Assembly: GCA_002361235.1 (NCBI GenBank)
Contig: DESI01000020.1
Span: 1 to 64,000, forward strand
Reading direction: 5' to 3'
Source of the DNA: Porphyromonadaceae bacterium UBA3318
Lineage (GTDB): Bacteria; Bacteroidota; Bacteroidia; Bacteroidales; Muribaculaceae
DNA length: 64,000 nt
In this document: positions 17,186 through 25,241 of the stretch, in pieces
Layout: every line of letters begins with the position of its first letter
Position numbering within the stretch: the first letter of the stretch is position 1
Position numbers and translations under genes: made by a program
The notes under the pieces: generated by a model
Databases searched by the model: none
What the model was told of the DNA's origin: nothing
The model's input: the letters and a program-made list of their open reading frames with translations, nothing else

Positions 17186-17785
17186 ATGATGATTGAAACA
17201 TCCTTAATTACACTTGATAAGGCTGTAAAAGAAGGCCGCACGCTTTCTAAAGGTTTGAAAGTAATCCTTCCTGACGGAGAAGCAGCCGAGGTTTATGGTT
17301 TTATTGCAATCAATGACGATGTATTTAGTATGGCTATTGATATGCAAGCTATTATCGATATGCCACCCATGGGGGAATGCCAAATACTATCGAATAGGGC
17401 TTTTTTCTATTTGGAGAATAAAATACACAGATTCCCGATTTTTAGAAGTGTAGCTAAGGCGAATGAAGAAAAATATGATCTGTATTTGCTTTATATGCCT
17501 AAATTCATGGCTTTGACAAAGTATGATCTTGATTATTATCTTTATTCAATGAGAAATGAAAATCCCAATCTAAGGGTGGCTCGAATAAATGGAGTGAGAA
17601 TTGAAGATAAGAGAGCATATTATTATGTTAATAATGATGATCTTGTTTTTAAGTCAGGGTCGAAATTGAGAGGAATAAGTAAGGATTTTGCGGTTATTAC
17701 AAGAAGAACCGCAAAAATATCAGAGGATATCAAATATGAAATATTTGAATCTTCTGGAATTCGGACGGAAAATGAGAACTCGTAG
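17186..17785 (+). CDS. Hypothetical protein of the AT-rich island
   Basis: A 199-residue protein of unknown function with mixed alpha/beta character. The ATG at 17186 was preferred because it avoids overlap with the preceding gene; the frame is also open upstream to 17147. Distinct segments are LPDGEAAEVYGFIAINDDVFSMAID (about 35-58) and a Tyr-rich stretch (about 100-125). There is no export signal. The next gene starts 14 nt before its end in another frame. Confidence 0.6.
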   Translation: MMIETSLITLDKAVKEGRTLSKGLKVILPDGEAAEVYGFIAINDDVFSMAIDMQAIIDMPPMGECQILSNRAFFYLENKIHRFPIFRSVAKANEEKYDLYLLYMPKFMALTKYDLDYYLYSMRNENPNLRVARINGVRIEDKRAYYYVNNDDLVFKSGSKLRGISKDFAVITRRTAKISEDIKYEIFESSGIRTENENS

Positions 17786-18209
17786 ATGTAATTTTGATAC
17801 GATAGAAGATCAGTTCAACTTTGGGAGGTATCACGATTTAAGTTTAGCAGATGTGATGGATATTAATCCATCATATTTGGACTGGTGCATAAAGCATTGT
17901 ACAGGTGTTATCTTTACATTGCAAGAAACGGCAAAAGAAGAAATTAAGATTCTATATCCCGACTTTATAATGGACCGGCTTTTTGAAGATAGCAGAATAA
18001 TGAATTTGTATAGGGATTTAGGTATATACGAATATGCTGAGTATAATATTGATTCAAATGATAAAGAATGCGAAGATACAAGCGATGAAGATATTCCGAC
18101 ATATAATAGATATGCAGGCTCCTGGGCGCAAGAAATAGAAGGATATTCAGATGATGATATAGACACAATCTTTGATGGAGATCCAGATGCTTACTGGAAT
18201 ATAGATTGA
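17772..18209 (+). CDS. Small protein with an exonuclease X-like C-terminal motif
   Basis: This 145-residue protein has near its N-terminus FGRYHDLSLADVMDINPSYL, followed by DWCIKH, which fits the short motif FGKYKG(K/R)...(D/N)P.YL.W found at the C-terminus of ExoX-like exonucleases and in small stand-alone proteins. No catalytic DEDD residues precede it, so it is not an exonuclease in itself. The C-terminal half is very acidic (DNDKE, DTSDED, DDDIDTIFDGDPDAY). The start at 17772 overlaps the previous gene by 14 nt; an earlier in-frame ATG at 17736 is possible. Together with its neighbours it forms an AT-rich, probably transferred operon. Confidence 0.6.
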   Translation: MRTRRCNFDTIEDQFNFGRYHDLSLADVMDINPSYLDWCIKHCTGVIFTLQETAKEEIKILYPDFIMDRLFEDSRIMNLYRDLGIYEYAEYNIDSNDKECEDTSDEDIPTYNRYAGSWAQEIEGYSDDDIDTIFDGDPDAYWNID

Positions 18210-18214
18210 AAAGT

Positions 18215-18946
18215 TTACCAATTATCTAATATTCTTATCTGACAGCTATAGTCTTCTTCCCATTCGCCGATATGCTTTTGAAATGAATATACTTTTCGGA
18301 ATCCTTTGAGAGAATTACAAAACTCATCCATCCGTTTGCCTCTCCCATCTTCGGGATAGAAGGGACTGACCATGACAATTATGTGCCGGCTTTTACATGA
18401 CTGGCTCAAATACTTTTTAATACCTTCCCCTGTAAACTCAGGTAAGTCTATAACATTAGATAAGACATGTAATATCTTGTTTTCTTGCATACATAAGTCC
18501 TCGGGTAAAACGGCTTCTTCTTTCTTATTGAGATAACTGAGCAACCCTTTGGGTAATGACCAATTAATGTTCGCGATGGCCCGACGTAAACATATATTTG
18601 AAGGCTCAATCAAAGTTATATCTGTGATGGCCCGAGACAGGCCTTTCTCTCTTTCTATAAATTCATCAAGTACAATAGATGCCAGACCTTGACCACATCC
18701 CCAGTCAATTACTGAGAAATTACCATTAAATAGTGATGGGGGAAGATTTCTATATGCACGTAACAATTTATGACGATGAATTTCGCCATAGTGATGAAGG
18801 TAGGCATTCATCTGATTCTCATTTCTCAATATTGCTTTCCCATTATCAAGAGATTCCTTTAATTGTTTTTGTCTTGATTCCGGAAGGGCAAGATATTTGG
18901 TAGAGGCTTGTTGTAGTATTTTATCGAAGTTCAATAGTTTCAACAT
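18215..18946 (-). CDS. SAM-dependent methyltransferase-like protein (Rossmann type)
   Basis: The 243-residue protein has a class I SAM-binding glycine motif, VIDWGCGQGLAS (about residues 78-89), followed by an LIEPS acidic strand end (about 110), the usual arrangement of motifs I and II. The N-terminal 70 residues are helical. The arrangement resembles the Rsm22-like group, but the substrate cannot be deduced. It lies 19 nt after the DUF1848 gene on the same strand and is probably its operon partner. Its stop is only 5 nt from the convergent stop of the island operon. Confidence 0.7.
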   Translation of the reverse strand: MLKLLNFDKILQQASTKYLALPESRQKQLKESLDNGKAILRNENQMNAYLHHYGEIHRHKLLRAYRNLPPSLFNGNFSVIDWGCGQGLASIVLDEFIEREKGLSRAITDITLIEPSNICLRRAIANINWSLPKGLLSYLNKKEEAVLPEDLCMQENKILHVLSNVIDLPEFTGEGIKKYLSQSCKSRHIIVMVSPFYPEDGRGKRMDEFCNSLKGFRKVYSFQKHIGEWEEDYSCQIRILDNW

Positions 18947-18965
18947 GATAGTTAAAAGTGTAAAT

Positions 18966-20021
18966 TCAGATTATTATTTCATTATCGGGATTGTGTCGGC
19001 GGAAATTGGCGAGGGCTGACGCGGGGGAAGTATTGGCGTAACAGTAGAGGCAGCCATGGGGACAGGTGTTGTATTGTCCGATGTCCTTGGATGCGATGCA
19101 TCCACAGTACTTGCGCTGTCCGCTGTCGCGGTTTACACGGGTGCGGATGGCATAAAAATTGTCTGATACTTCCCATGCTCCCGCCGGCAGAGGAGATTCT
19201 CCGAATATATTCCGTTCTTTAGGGATAATCCGGATGCCAAGATAACTCATCAATTCCTGATCGCTCCATGCAATTCGAGAAATGAGTTCGTCATCCACAC
19301 ACCTGTTGTGACTGATGCCGTATGGAGCCAAATCAATACGCTCCGAGCAAGTGGCAAGATGATAGTTCCAGCCTTCTGATTTGTTGACGAGAGCGATTCT
19401 TTGAGCCATTTCATGCATCGTTTCGTCTGTCCATTCAATGCAAGATATGCCTCCGTTTCTGAGGTTGCCGCTTACTTTACGATACGATGCGATGTCTGCA
19501 AAACTGAAAACCAACTTTTCAGTGTAGCCTTTCAGCAGATTGCCGACTTTGCCGATTTTCTCAATCAATGAAACAATACTGATCTTATCGGTAAGTATCA
19601 AAGGATCAAATCTCCATACAACACTTCCGAATCCCAGCATACCGACAAGTCTGCGGAAGGTATCAATTCGTTTCTCAAACCCCGGCACTCCCGGTTCCAA
19701 TCTTTCGTGCTCATAGTCATTAAGGGTATATTGGAGATAGCAATTGATTCCTTTCTCTTTTAACTGCGGCAGGTATCGAATAAGTGGCTCTGGATTCTTT
19801 GACCAAAATACAATGAATCTTACGTCCTTGAGCGACACGTAAATATCGGTGCCATTGAACGGATTGCGCCAACGGCAATAACCACGCTCAAGACTCCGGA
19901 AAAACCAGTCGGAGTAAAACGCGGGCACATCGGTGGCTCTGCTCACAGATAGAATCTTTGGAGCCGTCGCTTCGACTTCTCTGCTATCATGGGTTACTAT
20001 TTTAGTCTTTACCTGCTGCAT
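18966..20021 (-). CDS. DUF1848 family protein with C-terminal Cys cluster
   Basis: The 351-residue protein matches the DUF1848 family: SVSRATDVPAFYSDWFFRSL at the N-terminus, FIVFWSKNPEP (about 68-78), YTLNDYEHE, WRFDPLIL and a C-terminal Cys cluster, CGC...CPHGCLYCYAN (about 308-330), which probably binds an iron-sulfur cluster. The family looks like a TIM-barrel related to radical SAM enzymes with the cluster placed at the C-terminus; no reaction has been established to my knowledge. A TAGTTTTG box at 20033-20026 ends 4 nt before the ATG, so the transcript may be leaderless. The methyltransferase gene follows in the same operon. Confidence 0.85.
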   Translation of the reverse strand: MQQVKTKIVTHDSREVEATAPKILSVSRATDVPAFYSDWFFRSLERGYCRWRNPFNGTDIYVSLKDVRFIVFWSKNPEPLIRYLPQLKEKGINCYLQYTLNDYEHERLEPGVPGFEKRIDTFRRLVGMLGFGSVVWRFDPLILTDKISIVSLIEKIGKVGNLLKGYTEKLVFSFADIASYRKVSGNLRNGGISCIEWTDETMHEMAQRIALVNKSEGWNYHLATCSERIDLAPYGISHNRCVDDELISRIAWSDQELMSYLGIRIIPKERNIFGESPLPAGAWEVSDNFYAIRTRVNRDSGQRKYCGCIASKDIGQYNTCPHGCLYCYANTSPASALANFRRHNPDNEIII

Positions 20022-20025
20022 AATG

Positions 20026-20033
20026 CAAAACTA
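20026..20033 (-). promoter_or_regulatory. -7 box placing the DUF1848 transcript start at its ATG
   Basis: TAGTTTTG (20033-20026) fits TAnnTTTG, but no TTTG is present at the right distance upstream. The start would fall at or next to the ATG at 20021. Confidence 0.45.
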
Positions 20034-20119
20034 ATAGTAATCACTGCCTGATTTTATCATCAATATGTTAAATATTATTAAATGGATGTTGCTGCATGGG
20101 CTGTTCCCGCCCGCGTATG

Positions 20120-20179
20120 ACTGGAATGACGACGTCCACGTCGTCAACTAATGGCCGGCGGGGACGCCGCCCTTCCAGT
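20120..20179. repeat. Three-armed inverted-repeat element
   Basis: CTGGAA (20121-20126) pairs with TTCCAG (20173-20178) and encloses two further perfect stems: GACGACGT/ACGTCGTC (20128-20145) and GGCGG/CCGCC (20157-20171). It could fold as a three-way junction in DNA or RNA. It lies in the 212-nt gap between the DUF1848 gene and the lipoprotein gene, which holds nothing else recognisable. Confidence 0.65.
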
Positions 20180-20233
20180 GCGCGGCCGAGGACAGACTGC
20201 GCCTTGTTCTTCGTCTGGCTTTTTGATAAATAT

Positions 20234-20731
20234 TTAGATTCTCGTTCGCAGACGCTTTACTATTACCAGGAGTAACATTATAGTAGAAGTGATGGCGATA
20301 AGCCAGGGGAGGACTGTGGAACGGGAGGATTTTGCGGGGTCTGAAGGTGCGGGGTCGTGCACTTTGACCGGGACGGGCTTTTCGATGATGTGGTCCTTGT
20401 AGATGGTGTCGGTGGTGGTAATGACCTGAACCGGTAACGGTGTGTCTTTGTGACGCAGGGAGTGACGCAATGAACCGTCGGGGCGGATCTGTGCCTCGCT
20501 CACGGCGTAGTCGGATTCCAACACCGAGACGCTGTCGAATGTCTCGCGCTCCGATTCCTGCGACGGTATGTGGATATATATGGTGTCGGTATGCCGGGTG
20601 TGAACCTCGCGGGTTGACATTGTGGCTTGCAAGGTAACCGTTTCGGGAACAGGAGTCTGGTTGCGATGCGAACGGCATCCGCACAAAGCGGCGAGGACAG
20701 CCGCAGTAAGAATAATATGAATAGTTTTCAT
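20234..20731 (-). CDS. Lipoprotein with C-terminal membrane helix, spanin-like position
   Basis: The 165-residue protein has a lipoprotein signal (AALCGC, Cys at about 19), a polar Thr/Ser/Asp/His-rich middle, a KPVPVKV stretch and a C-terminal membrane helix (about 139-158) followed by a basic end. A protein tethered by a lipid at one end and a helix at the other fits the layout of a spanin, and its gene overlaps the amidase gene by 4 nt. The sequence is not recognisably like known spanins, so the role is inferred from layout and context. Confidence 0.6.
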   Translation of the reverse strand: MKTIHIILTAAVLAALCGCRSHRNQTPVPETVTLQATMSTREVHTRHTDTIYIHIPSQESERETFDSVSVLESDYAVSEAQIRPDGSLRHSLRHKDTPLPVQVITTTDTIYKDHIIEKPVPVKVHDPAPSDPAKSSRSTVLPWLIAITSTIMLLLVIVKRLRTRI

Positions 20732-21315
20732 TTTGAGTTCAGGTATTTGGTTATTGCTGTTATATGTAGATCTGTGATTTCGGATTGGCCGCGGTCGGAG
20801 AGCAGGTAGGCTACATCATGCAGGTTGTCCTGAAACATGTTTTCGGTCAGGACCGCCGGGCATTTCGTATCGCGCAGGATGGCGAAGTTGCCGGTAAAGA
20901 ACGGCTCGCGTGATCGGTTGCCTTTCAGATTCAGGTTGACGGCCTCGGCATTGAGTAACATAGCAAGTTTGCGTGAACGTTGTGATGCCTTAGGTGCGAC
21001 CCAAGCCGTCCATCCGGAGGCGTTGTGCCATTGGCCTGTGCCGGCCGCATTGACGTGAATGGAAACCGACAGTACGTTGTCAGAACCGGCTCCGGCACAA
21101 ACGCTGTTGACACGTCTGACACGTTCGCGTAGCGAAACGTCGTTGAGTTCCGGCACTAACAGCCGGGCGTCATAACCCAGTGATTTCAATTTGCCACAGA
21201 CGCGACGCGCTATCTCGCGCGTCCATGCATATTCGCGCAGCCTGCCGTCAGGACTGCATTTGCCCGGGGTCTCCGCACCGTGGCCGTTATCGATAAGTAT
21301 TAAGTCAGAAGTCAT
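20728..21315 (-). CDS. N-acetylmuramoyl-L-alanine amidase (Amidase_3)
   Basis: The 195-residue enzyme is a bare Amidase_3 zinc amidase: ILIDNGHG (zinc-binding His, about 11), SIHVNAAG (second zinc His, about 88) and LTENMFQ (catalytic/zinc Glu, about 161). There is no signal peptide and no cell-wall binding repeat, as is usual for phage-type endolysins and their domesticated copies in Bacteroidales. It lies between a small membrane protein gene and a spanin-like lipoprotein gene, forming a lysis-like trio. Confidence 0.9.
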   Translation of the reverse strand: MTSDLILIDNGHGAETPGKCSPDGRLREYAWTREIARRVCGKLKSLGYDARLLVPELNDVSLRERVRRVNSVCAGAGSDNVLSVSIHVNAAGTGQWHNASGWTAWVAPKASQRSRKLAMLLNAEAVNLNLKGNRSREPFFTGNFAILRDTKCPAVLTENMFQDNLHDVAYLLSDRGQSEITDLHITAITKYLNSK

Positions 21316-21348
21316 AGCGATGAAGTGAGTGATAAGTGATGAGGTGTG

Positions 21349-21732
21349 TTAGGAAGGGACGTCAGCCACGGAGGTGAAGGCGTTGGGAGGGAGGCGGTGA
21401 GGGCAGGTCAGATTGTCGCAGCGATGCAGGGCGTGGTCCAGTTCGACGGCGGCTTTGGCCTGTGTCAGCGAGATTACCTCGCCGTTGAGCGAACGCACCA
21501 GGCCGGTCTGTTCCGCAAAGCGTTCCTCCTTCTCCTTGAGTTGTTGCTGCAGGAACTCGATCATCTCCTTCATGGTGTGAAACTCCGATAGGTCAGCCTG
21601 ACTGTCAGCCAAACGGGCATTGTTTCGCCGGTTCATTATCAGATTCGCTGCCCATTTCAGCAGATCCAGACCGCCCAATGCCCCGAGCACCGCCACGGCA
21701 GCCTGCCATAAGTTTTCAGTCGTCATATTCAT
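21349..21732 (-). CDS. Small membrane protein with coiled coil (holin-like position)
   Basis: The 127-residue protein has an N-terminal hydrophobic segment (about 8-30, LWQAAVAVLGALGGLDLLKW), a coiled coil (about 48-90, with EFLQQQLKEKEERF), and a Cys/His-containing tail (CDNLTCPH). The frame is open further upstream, but the extension runs through a terminator hairpin, so the ATG at 21732 was chosen. It precedes the amidase gene by 33 nt. A holin-like or amidase-anchoring role is suggested only by context. Confidence 0.6.
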   Translation of the reverse strand: MNMTTENLWQAAVAVLGALGGLDLLKWAANLIMNRRNNARLADSQADLSEFHTMKEMIEFLQQQLKEKEERFAEQTGLVRSLNGEVISLTQAKAAVELDHALHRCDNLTCPHRLPPNAFTSVADVPS

Positions 21733-21781
21733 TTCAGTAATAGTGTTAGTATAGTGATTGATTGATTTTGCTGCAAAAATA

Positions 21782-21803
21782 AAGCCGACCCTCAGGCCGG
21801 CTT
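21782..21803 (-). terminator. Terminator after the small lipoprotein gene
   Basis: On the minus strand AAGCCG pairs with CGGCTT and is followed by a T-rich run (TTATTTTTG). It lies downstream of the lipoprotein gene that ends at 21896 and upstream of the lysis-like trio. Confidence 0.55.
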
Positions 21804-21895
21804 CCTTATCGGTTAAAACAGTAAGTGCCACACTGCCAGGCAGCGCGACACTTATGTCCGATTCAGAAATTATTCAGTAATTTCGAGGAGGTAAA

Positions 21896-22285
21896 TCAAT
21901 ATTTGCGGTAAGTGTGGCCTCCGTCCGTAAGGCGGTTGCCGCTTTTGGTCAGAATTGTCCCCTTCTCGGGAATGTACACTTTGCCGTCCTCATAAACATA
22001 CGTATATGTGTAGGAGGGATTGTCGTTGGAGGAATACAGCGAGCTTTTGCCAACCTGGTTGGTATAGCCTATCATCTGATTTGTGGGAGCCTTATAACCA
22101 TCATGGCAGTAACACCACTTCACGGTGTTGTCGTTGACGAAGTAATAGGCATAGCCAAAACCGCTGCCGTCTATCTCGGCGTATACTCCGCTCAGACCAT
22201 TGTCATCGCTCTTGCAGCCGGTCATGATGCCGGTCATCAGCACCATGGAGAGCAGGAGCATCAAATGTTTCATTGTTCTTTTCAC
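21896..22285 (-). CDS. Small secreted lipoprotein, function unknown
   Basis: The 129-residue protein has a clear lipoprotein signal (ILTGC-type box, MTGC, Cys at about 24) followed by an acidic tether (KSDDN), as seen in surface-exposed Bacteroidetes lipoproteins. The mature part is rich in Tyr, Gly and Asn and looks beta-stranded (YTYTYVYEDGKVYIPEKG). A CAAAATTA (minus TAATTTTG) box at 22314-22321 gives a probable promoter with a weak -33 box. No function can be assigned. Confidence 0.75.
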   Translation of the reverse strand: MKRTMKHLMLLLSMVLMTGIMTGCKSDDNGLSGVYAEIDGSGFGYAYYFVNDNTVKWCYCHDGYKAPTNQMIGYTNQVGKSSLYSSNDNPSYTYTYVYEDGKVYIPEKGTILTKSGNRLTDGGHTYRKY

Positions 22286-22452
22286 TTGTGTTGTTGTTTA
22301 TTGGTTTGCACTGCAAAATTATTAAATTCGACTGTCATAAAAAATCCGTCCGTCTGTCACATTCTGAATCAAAGGACACAATCGCACACCAACACGCCCA
22401 AAATCGCGTCTGTCCCGCCAAATTAAAAATCTTAAAAAATATAATATAAAGA

Positions 22453-22488
22453 GAGGGTGCGGCGGAACGGAAGTTCCGGCACACCCTC
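22453..22488 (-). terminator. Terminator of mdh
   Basis: GAGGGTG/CACCCTC with an inner GGAAC/GTTCC stem forms a long hairpin. On the minus strand it is followed by an A/T-rich run rich in T, 74 nt after the mdh stop codon. Confidence 0.8.
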
Positions 22489-22561
22489 ATCCTCGGTTGT
22501 AATTACTGAGATTTGTTTTCCTTATCTATAGAAAGTCAGCTATAAAAGCTGTCGCACTTCA

Positions 22562-23575
22562 TTAGACGGTCTGCTCGACCATGTAGGGGTTGAGCTCGCC
22601 CCACTTGTCGATGGGAGGCATGATGCCCAGTGCGATGACTTCGTCGCGGAGCTTGCACAGGTGCTTGTAGCTCTGCTCGAGTTCGGCAGCCTCCTCGGGA
22701 GTGCCCTCTACGACCTTGAACGATGCGCCGTTCTTGTCGATGGTGGTCTCCATGGCCATCATGATGTTGTGGAACTTGGCGTCGTTTACATATACGCCTG
22801 CGGGCCAGCGGAATGCGGGACCACCCATAGCGGCGGCTATCATCTCGATCGACAGATATGCGGGGCTCTGGAACGAGCTGCGGCCGCGGAGCTCGATGAT
22901 GTTCTTGCCACCCTGGATCACGCGTACCTTCATGGCCTCCCATTCATTCTCGGGAAGTGCTTCGGTGCCGATGATCTCGGTCAGAGGCTTGCCGTTTACC
23001 ATCGTGGTGCTTGCGTATACTGCCATCTGCTCGCCGTGGCCGCCGTATGTGCGGGAGTTGGTGATCAGATCCGGGGAGATCTTGAACCACTTGGCCAGCT
23101 CGTTGCGCAGACGTGTGCTGTCCAGTGCGGCCAGTGTGGTGACGCAGCCGGGCTTGACGCCGCTGTACAGCAGTGTTACCAGACCGGTGATGTCGGCGGG
23201 GTTGAAGATCACTACGATGTGCTTTACATCGGGGCAATACTTGCGCACGTTCTTACCGAAGTCCTCGGCGATCTTGCAGTTGCCTGCCAGCAGGTCTTCG
23301 CGGGTCATGCCCTCCTTACGGGGTGCGCCGCCGCTCGATACGATGTACTTGGCACCGGTGAAGGCGGTCTCGATGTCGTCGGTATAGGTGATGTTCATGC
23401 CTTCGAAGCCGCACTGCAGCATTTCCTCGGCAACACCTTTCAGTCCCTTTGCGTAGGGATCGTACAGACAGATGTTGGGAGTAAGACGCATCATAATGGC
23501 GGTCTGGGCCATGTTGGAGCCAATCATGCCGGCTGCGCCGACAATCAGAAGCTTTTCATCTGTGAGAAAATTCAT
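22562..23575 (-). CDS. mdh: Malate dehydrogenase
   Basis: The 337-residue enzyme has the NAD-binding GAAGMIGSN motif (about 13-21), the substrate-binding loop GGAPRKEGMTR (about 81-91), NPADIT (about 130) and the catalytic His in YGGHGEQM (about 183-190). It belongs to the lactate/malate dehydrogenase family; the Arg in the APRKEGMTR loop and the usual Bacteroidetes length support malate/oxaloacetate interconversion. The promoter (GTTG-N20-TAAATTTG on the minus strand, 23722-23691) overlaps the divergent radA promoter. Confidence 0.9.
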   Translation of the reverse strand: MNFLTDEKLLIVGAAGMIGSNMAQTAIMMRLTPNICLYDPYAKGLKGVAEEMLQCGFEGMNITYTDDIETAFTGAKYIVSSGGAPRKEGMTREDLLAGNCKIAEDFGKNVRKYCPDVKHIVVIFNPADITGLVTLLYSGVKPGCVTTLAALDSTRLRNELAKWFKISPDLITNSRTYGGHGEQMAVYASTTMVNGKPLTEIIGTEALPENEWEAMKVRVIQGGKNIIELRGRSSFQSPAYLSIEMIAAAMGGPAFRWPAGVYVNDAKFHNIMMAMETTIDKNGASFKVVEGTPEEAAELEQSYKHLCKLRDEVIALGIMPPIDKWGELNPYMVEQTV

Positions 23576-23684
23576 GATTAATACTGTTTATTGGGTTATA
23601 TTAATATGTTGTGTCTTATTTCAAGGCGGTTGTTACGGTCTTCCGTCACAGATATTACACGCTGCGGGGAGGAAAGTTTCAACG

Positions 23685-23722
23685 TTTGTGCAAATTTAGT
23701 AATTTTTTGTTATTTTTGCAAC
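23685..23722. promoter_or_regulatory. Overlapping divergent promoters of mdh and radA
   Basis: Minus strand: GTTG (23722-23719), 20 nt, TAAATTTG (23698-23691) for mdh. Plus strand: TTTG (23685-23688), 22 nt, TATTTTTG (23711-23718) for radA. The two sets of boxes occupy the same 38 bp, so the polymerases should compete. Confidence 0.65.
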
Positions 23723-23735
23723 AACAAGATGAGGA

Positions 23736-25136
23736 ATGATGCCTAAGACGAAAACCGTATATTTCTGCAATAATTGCGGATATGAGAGTGCCAAGTGGCT
23801 CGGCAAGTGTCCGGGCTGCGGGGAATGGAACAGTATGGTCGAGGAGAAAGTGTCTGCCAAGGAGAGTAAGGGCGGCAAACGCGGACTGGTGAAAAGCTCG
23901 CGGCCGGTGAAACTGTCGGAGATAGAAGTGGGCGAGGAAGTGCGCCTCAAGATGCCGAGCGACGAGCTGAACCGCGTGTTGGGGGGAGGCCTGGTAGCGG
24001 GCAGTCTGACGCTGATAGGGGGCGAGCCGGGCATTGGCAAATCCACTCTGCTGCTGCAGAACATCCTGTCGATACGCACACGCCGCATCCTGTATGTGTC
24101 GGGCGAGGAGAGTGCCGCGCAGCTCAAGTTGCGCGCCGACCGTCTCGGCAAGGTATCGGAGAACACCTTCATCCTGTGCGAGACCAACCTCAGCGCCATC
24201 TTCACGCAGATCGAGAACGTGAAGCCGGAGCTGGTGATAGTCGACTCAATCCAGACCGTCATGTCGGACGAGATAGAGTCGGCCGCAGGCAGCGTGTCGC
24301 AGGTGCGCGAATGCGCCGCGTCGTTGCTGCGCTATGCCAAGGAGAGCGGCGTCCCGGTAATCTTAGTGGGGCATATTAATAAGGAGGGATCCATTGCCGG
24401 CCCCAAGGTGCTGGAGCATATTGTGGACACTGTGCTGCAGTTCGAGGGCGACAGGCAGTATCTGTACCGTCTGCTGCGCGCCATCAAGAACCGTTTCGGC
24501 TCCACCAACGAGATAGGCATATACGAGATGGTGTCCAAAGGACTGCGCGAGGTGAAGAATCCGTCGGAGATGCTGCTGTCGGAAAACCGCGAGGAGGAAA
24601 TGAGCGGCATGGCCATCGGCGTGACGATGGAAGGGGTGCGCGCGTTTATGGTGGAGGTTCAGGCTTTGGTGTCGGGCGCCGCTTACGGTACGCCGCAGCG
24701 CTCCGTTACCGGATTCGACCAGCGGCGGCTCAACATGCTGCTGGCTGTGCTTGAGAAGCGTGCGCGCTTCCGTCTCGGGCAGAAAGACGTGTTCCTGAAC
24801 ATAGCCGGCGGCCTGAAGGTTACCGATCCGGCATTGGACTTAGCTGTGGTGGCCGCCGTGATGTCGTCGAATTTCGACATGTCGCTGCCGCCGCGCACGG
24901 CTTTCGCCGGCGAGGTGGGCCTGTCGGGCGAGGTGCGCACCGTCACCCGTGTGGAGCAGCGTGTGGCCGAGGCCGAGAAATTAGGATTCAACACCATCTA
25001 CATTCCCAAGGGGAATCTGAAGGGAATGTCACCCAAATTCAAGATCAATGTGGTGGAGGTGGGCAAGGTGCAGGAACTGGTTCAGTCGCTGTTCGGCAGC
25101 GGACGCAACCGTTCTGACGCCGACACCCGGGAATAG
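23736..25136 (+). CDS. radA: DNA repair protein RadA
   Basis: The 466-residue protein has the RadA layout: an N-terminal zinc finger (CNNCG...CPGCG, about 10-30), a RecA-like ATPase with GGEPGIGKST (about 96-105) and VIVDSIQT, the RadA-specific KNRFGSTNE (about 252-260), and a C-terminal Lon-type domain. It acts in recombination by driving branch migration at D-loops. The ATG at 23736 or the adjacent one at 23739 starts the gene, with a short leader of about 12 nt. Confidence 0.96.
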   Translation: MMPKTKTVYFCNNCGYESAKWLGKCPGCGEWNSMVEEKVSAKESKGGKRGLVKSSRPVKLSEIEVGEEVRLKMPSDELNRVLGGGLVAGSLTLIGGEPGIGKSTLLLQNILSIRTRRILYVSGEESAAQLKLRADRLGKVSENTFILCETNLSAIFTQIENVKPELVIVDSIQTVMSDEIESAAGSVSQVRECAASLLRYAKESGVPVILVGHINKEGSIAGPKVLEHIVDTVLQFEGDRQYLYRLLRAIKNRFGSTNEIGIYEMVSKGLREVKNPSEMLLSENREEEMSGMAIGVTMEGVRAFMVEVQALVSGAAYGTPQRSVTGFDQRRLNMLLAVLEKRARFRLGQKDVFLNIAGGLKVTDPALDLAVVAAVMSSNFDMSLPPRTAFAGEVGLSGEVRTVTRVEQRVAEAEKLGFNTIYIPKGNLKGMSPKFKINVVEVGKVQELVQSLFGSGRNRSDADTRE

Positions 25137-25168
25137 GACATCCGACCCGAGTAAACCGGAATAAAGAT

Positions 25169-25196
25169 GAGGGAGTGTCGATTGCGGCACTCCCTC
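25169..25196. terminator. Bidirectional hairpin terminator between radA and a lipoprotein gene
   Basis: GAGGGAGTG pairs with CACTCCCTC (9 bp, 10-nt loop) between two convergent genes. The plus side is followed by an A/T-rich run. Confidence 0.7.
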
Positions 25197-25241
25197 GTCG
25201 GATAAAATAAAAAATCAAAAATCAGCTCAGTCAGGCCGGCG

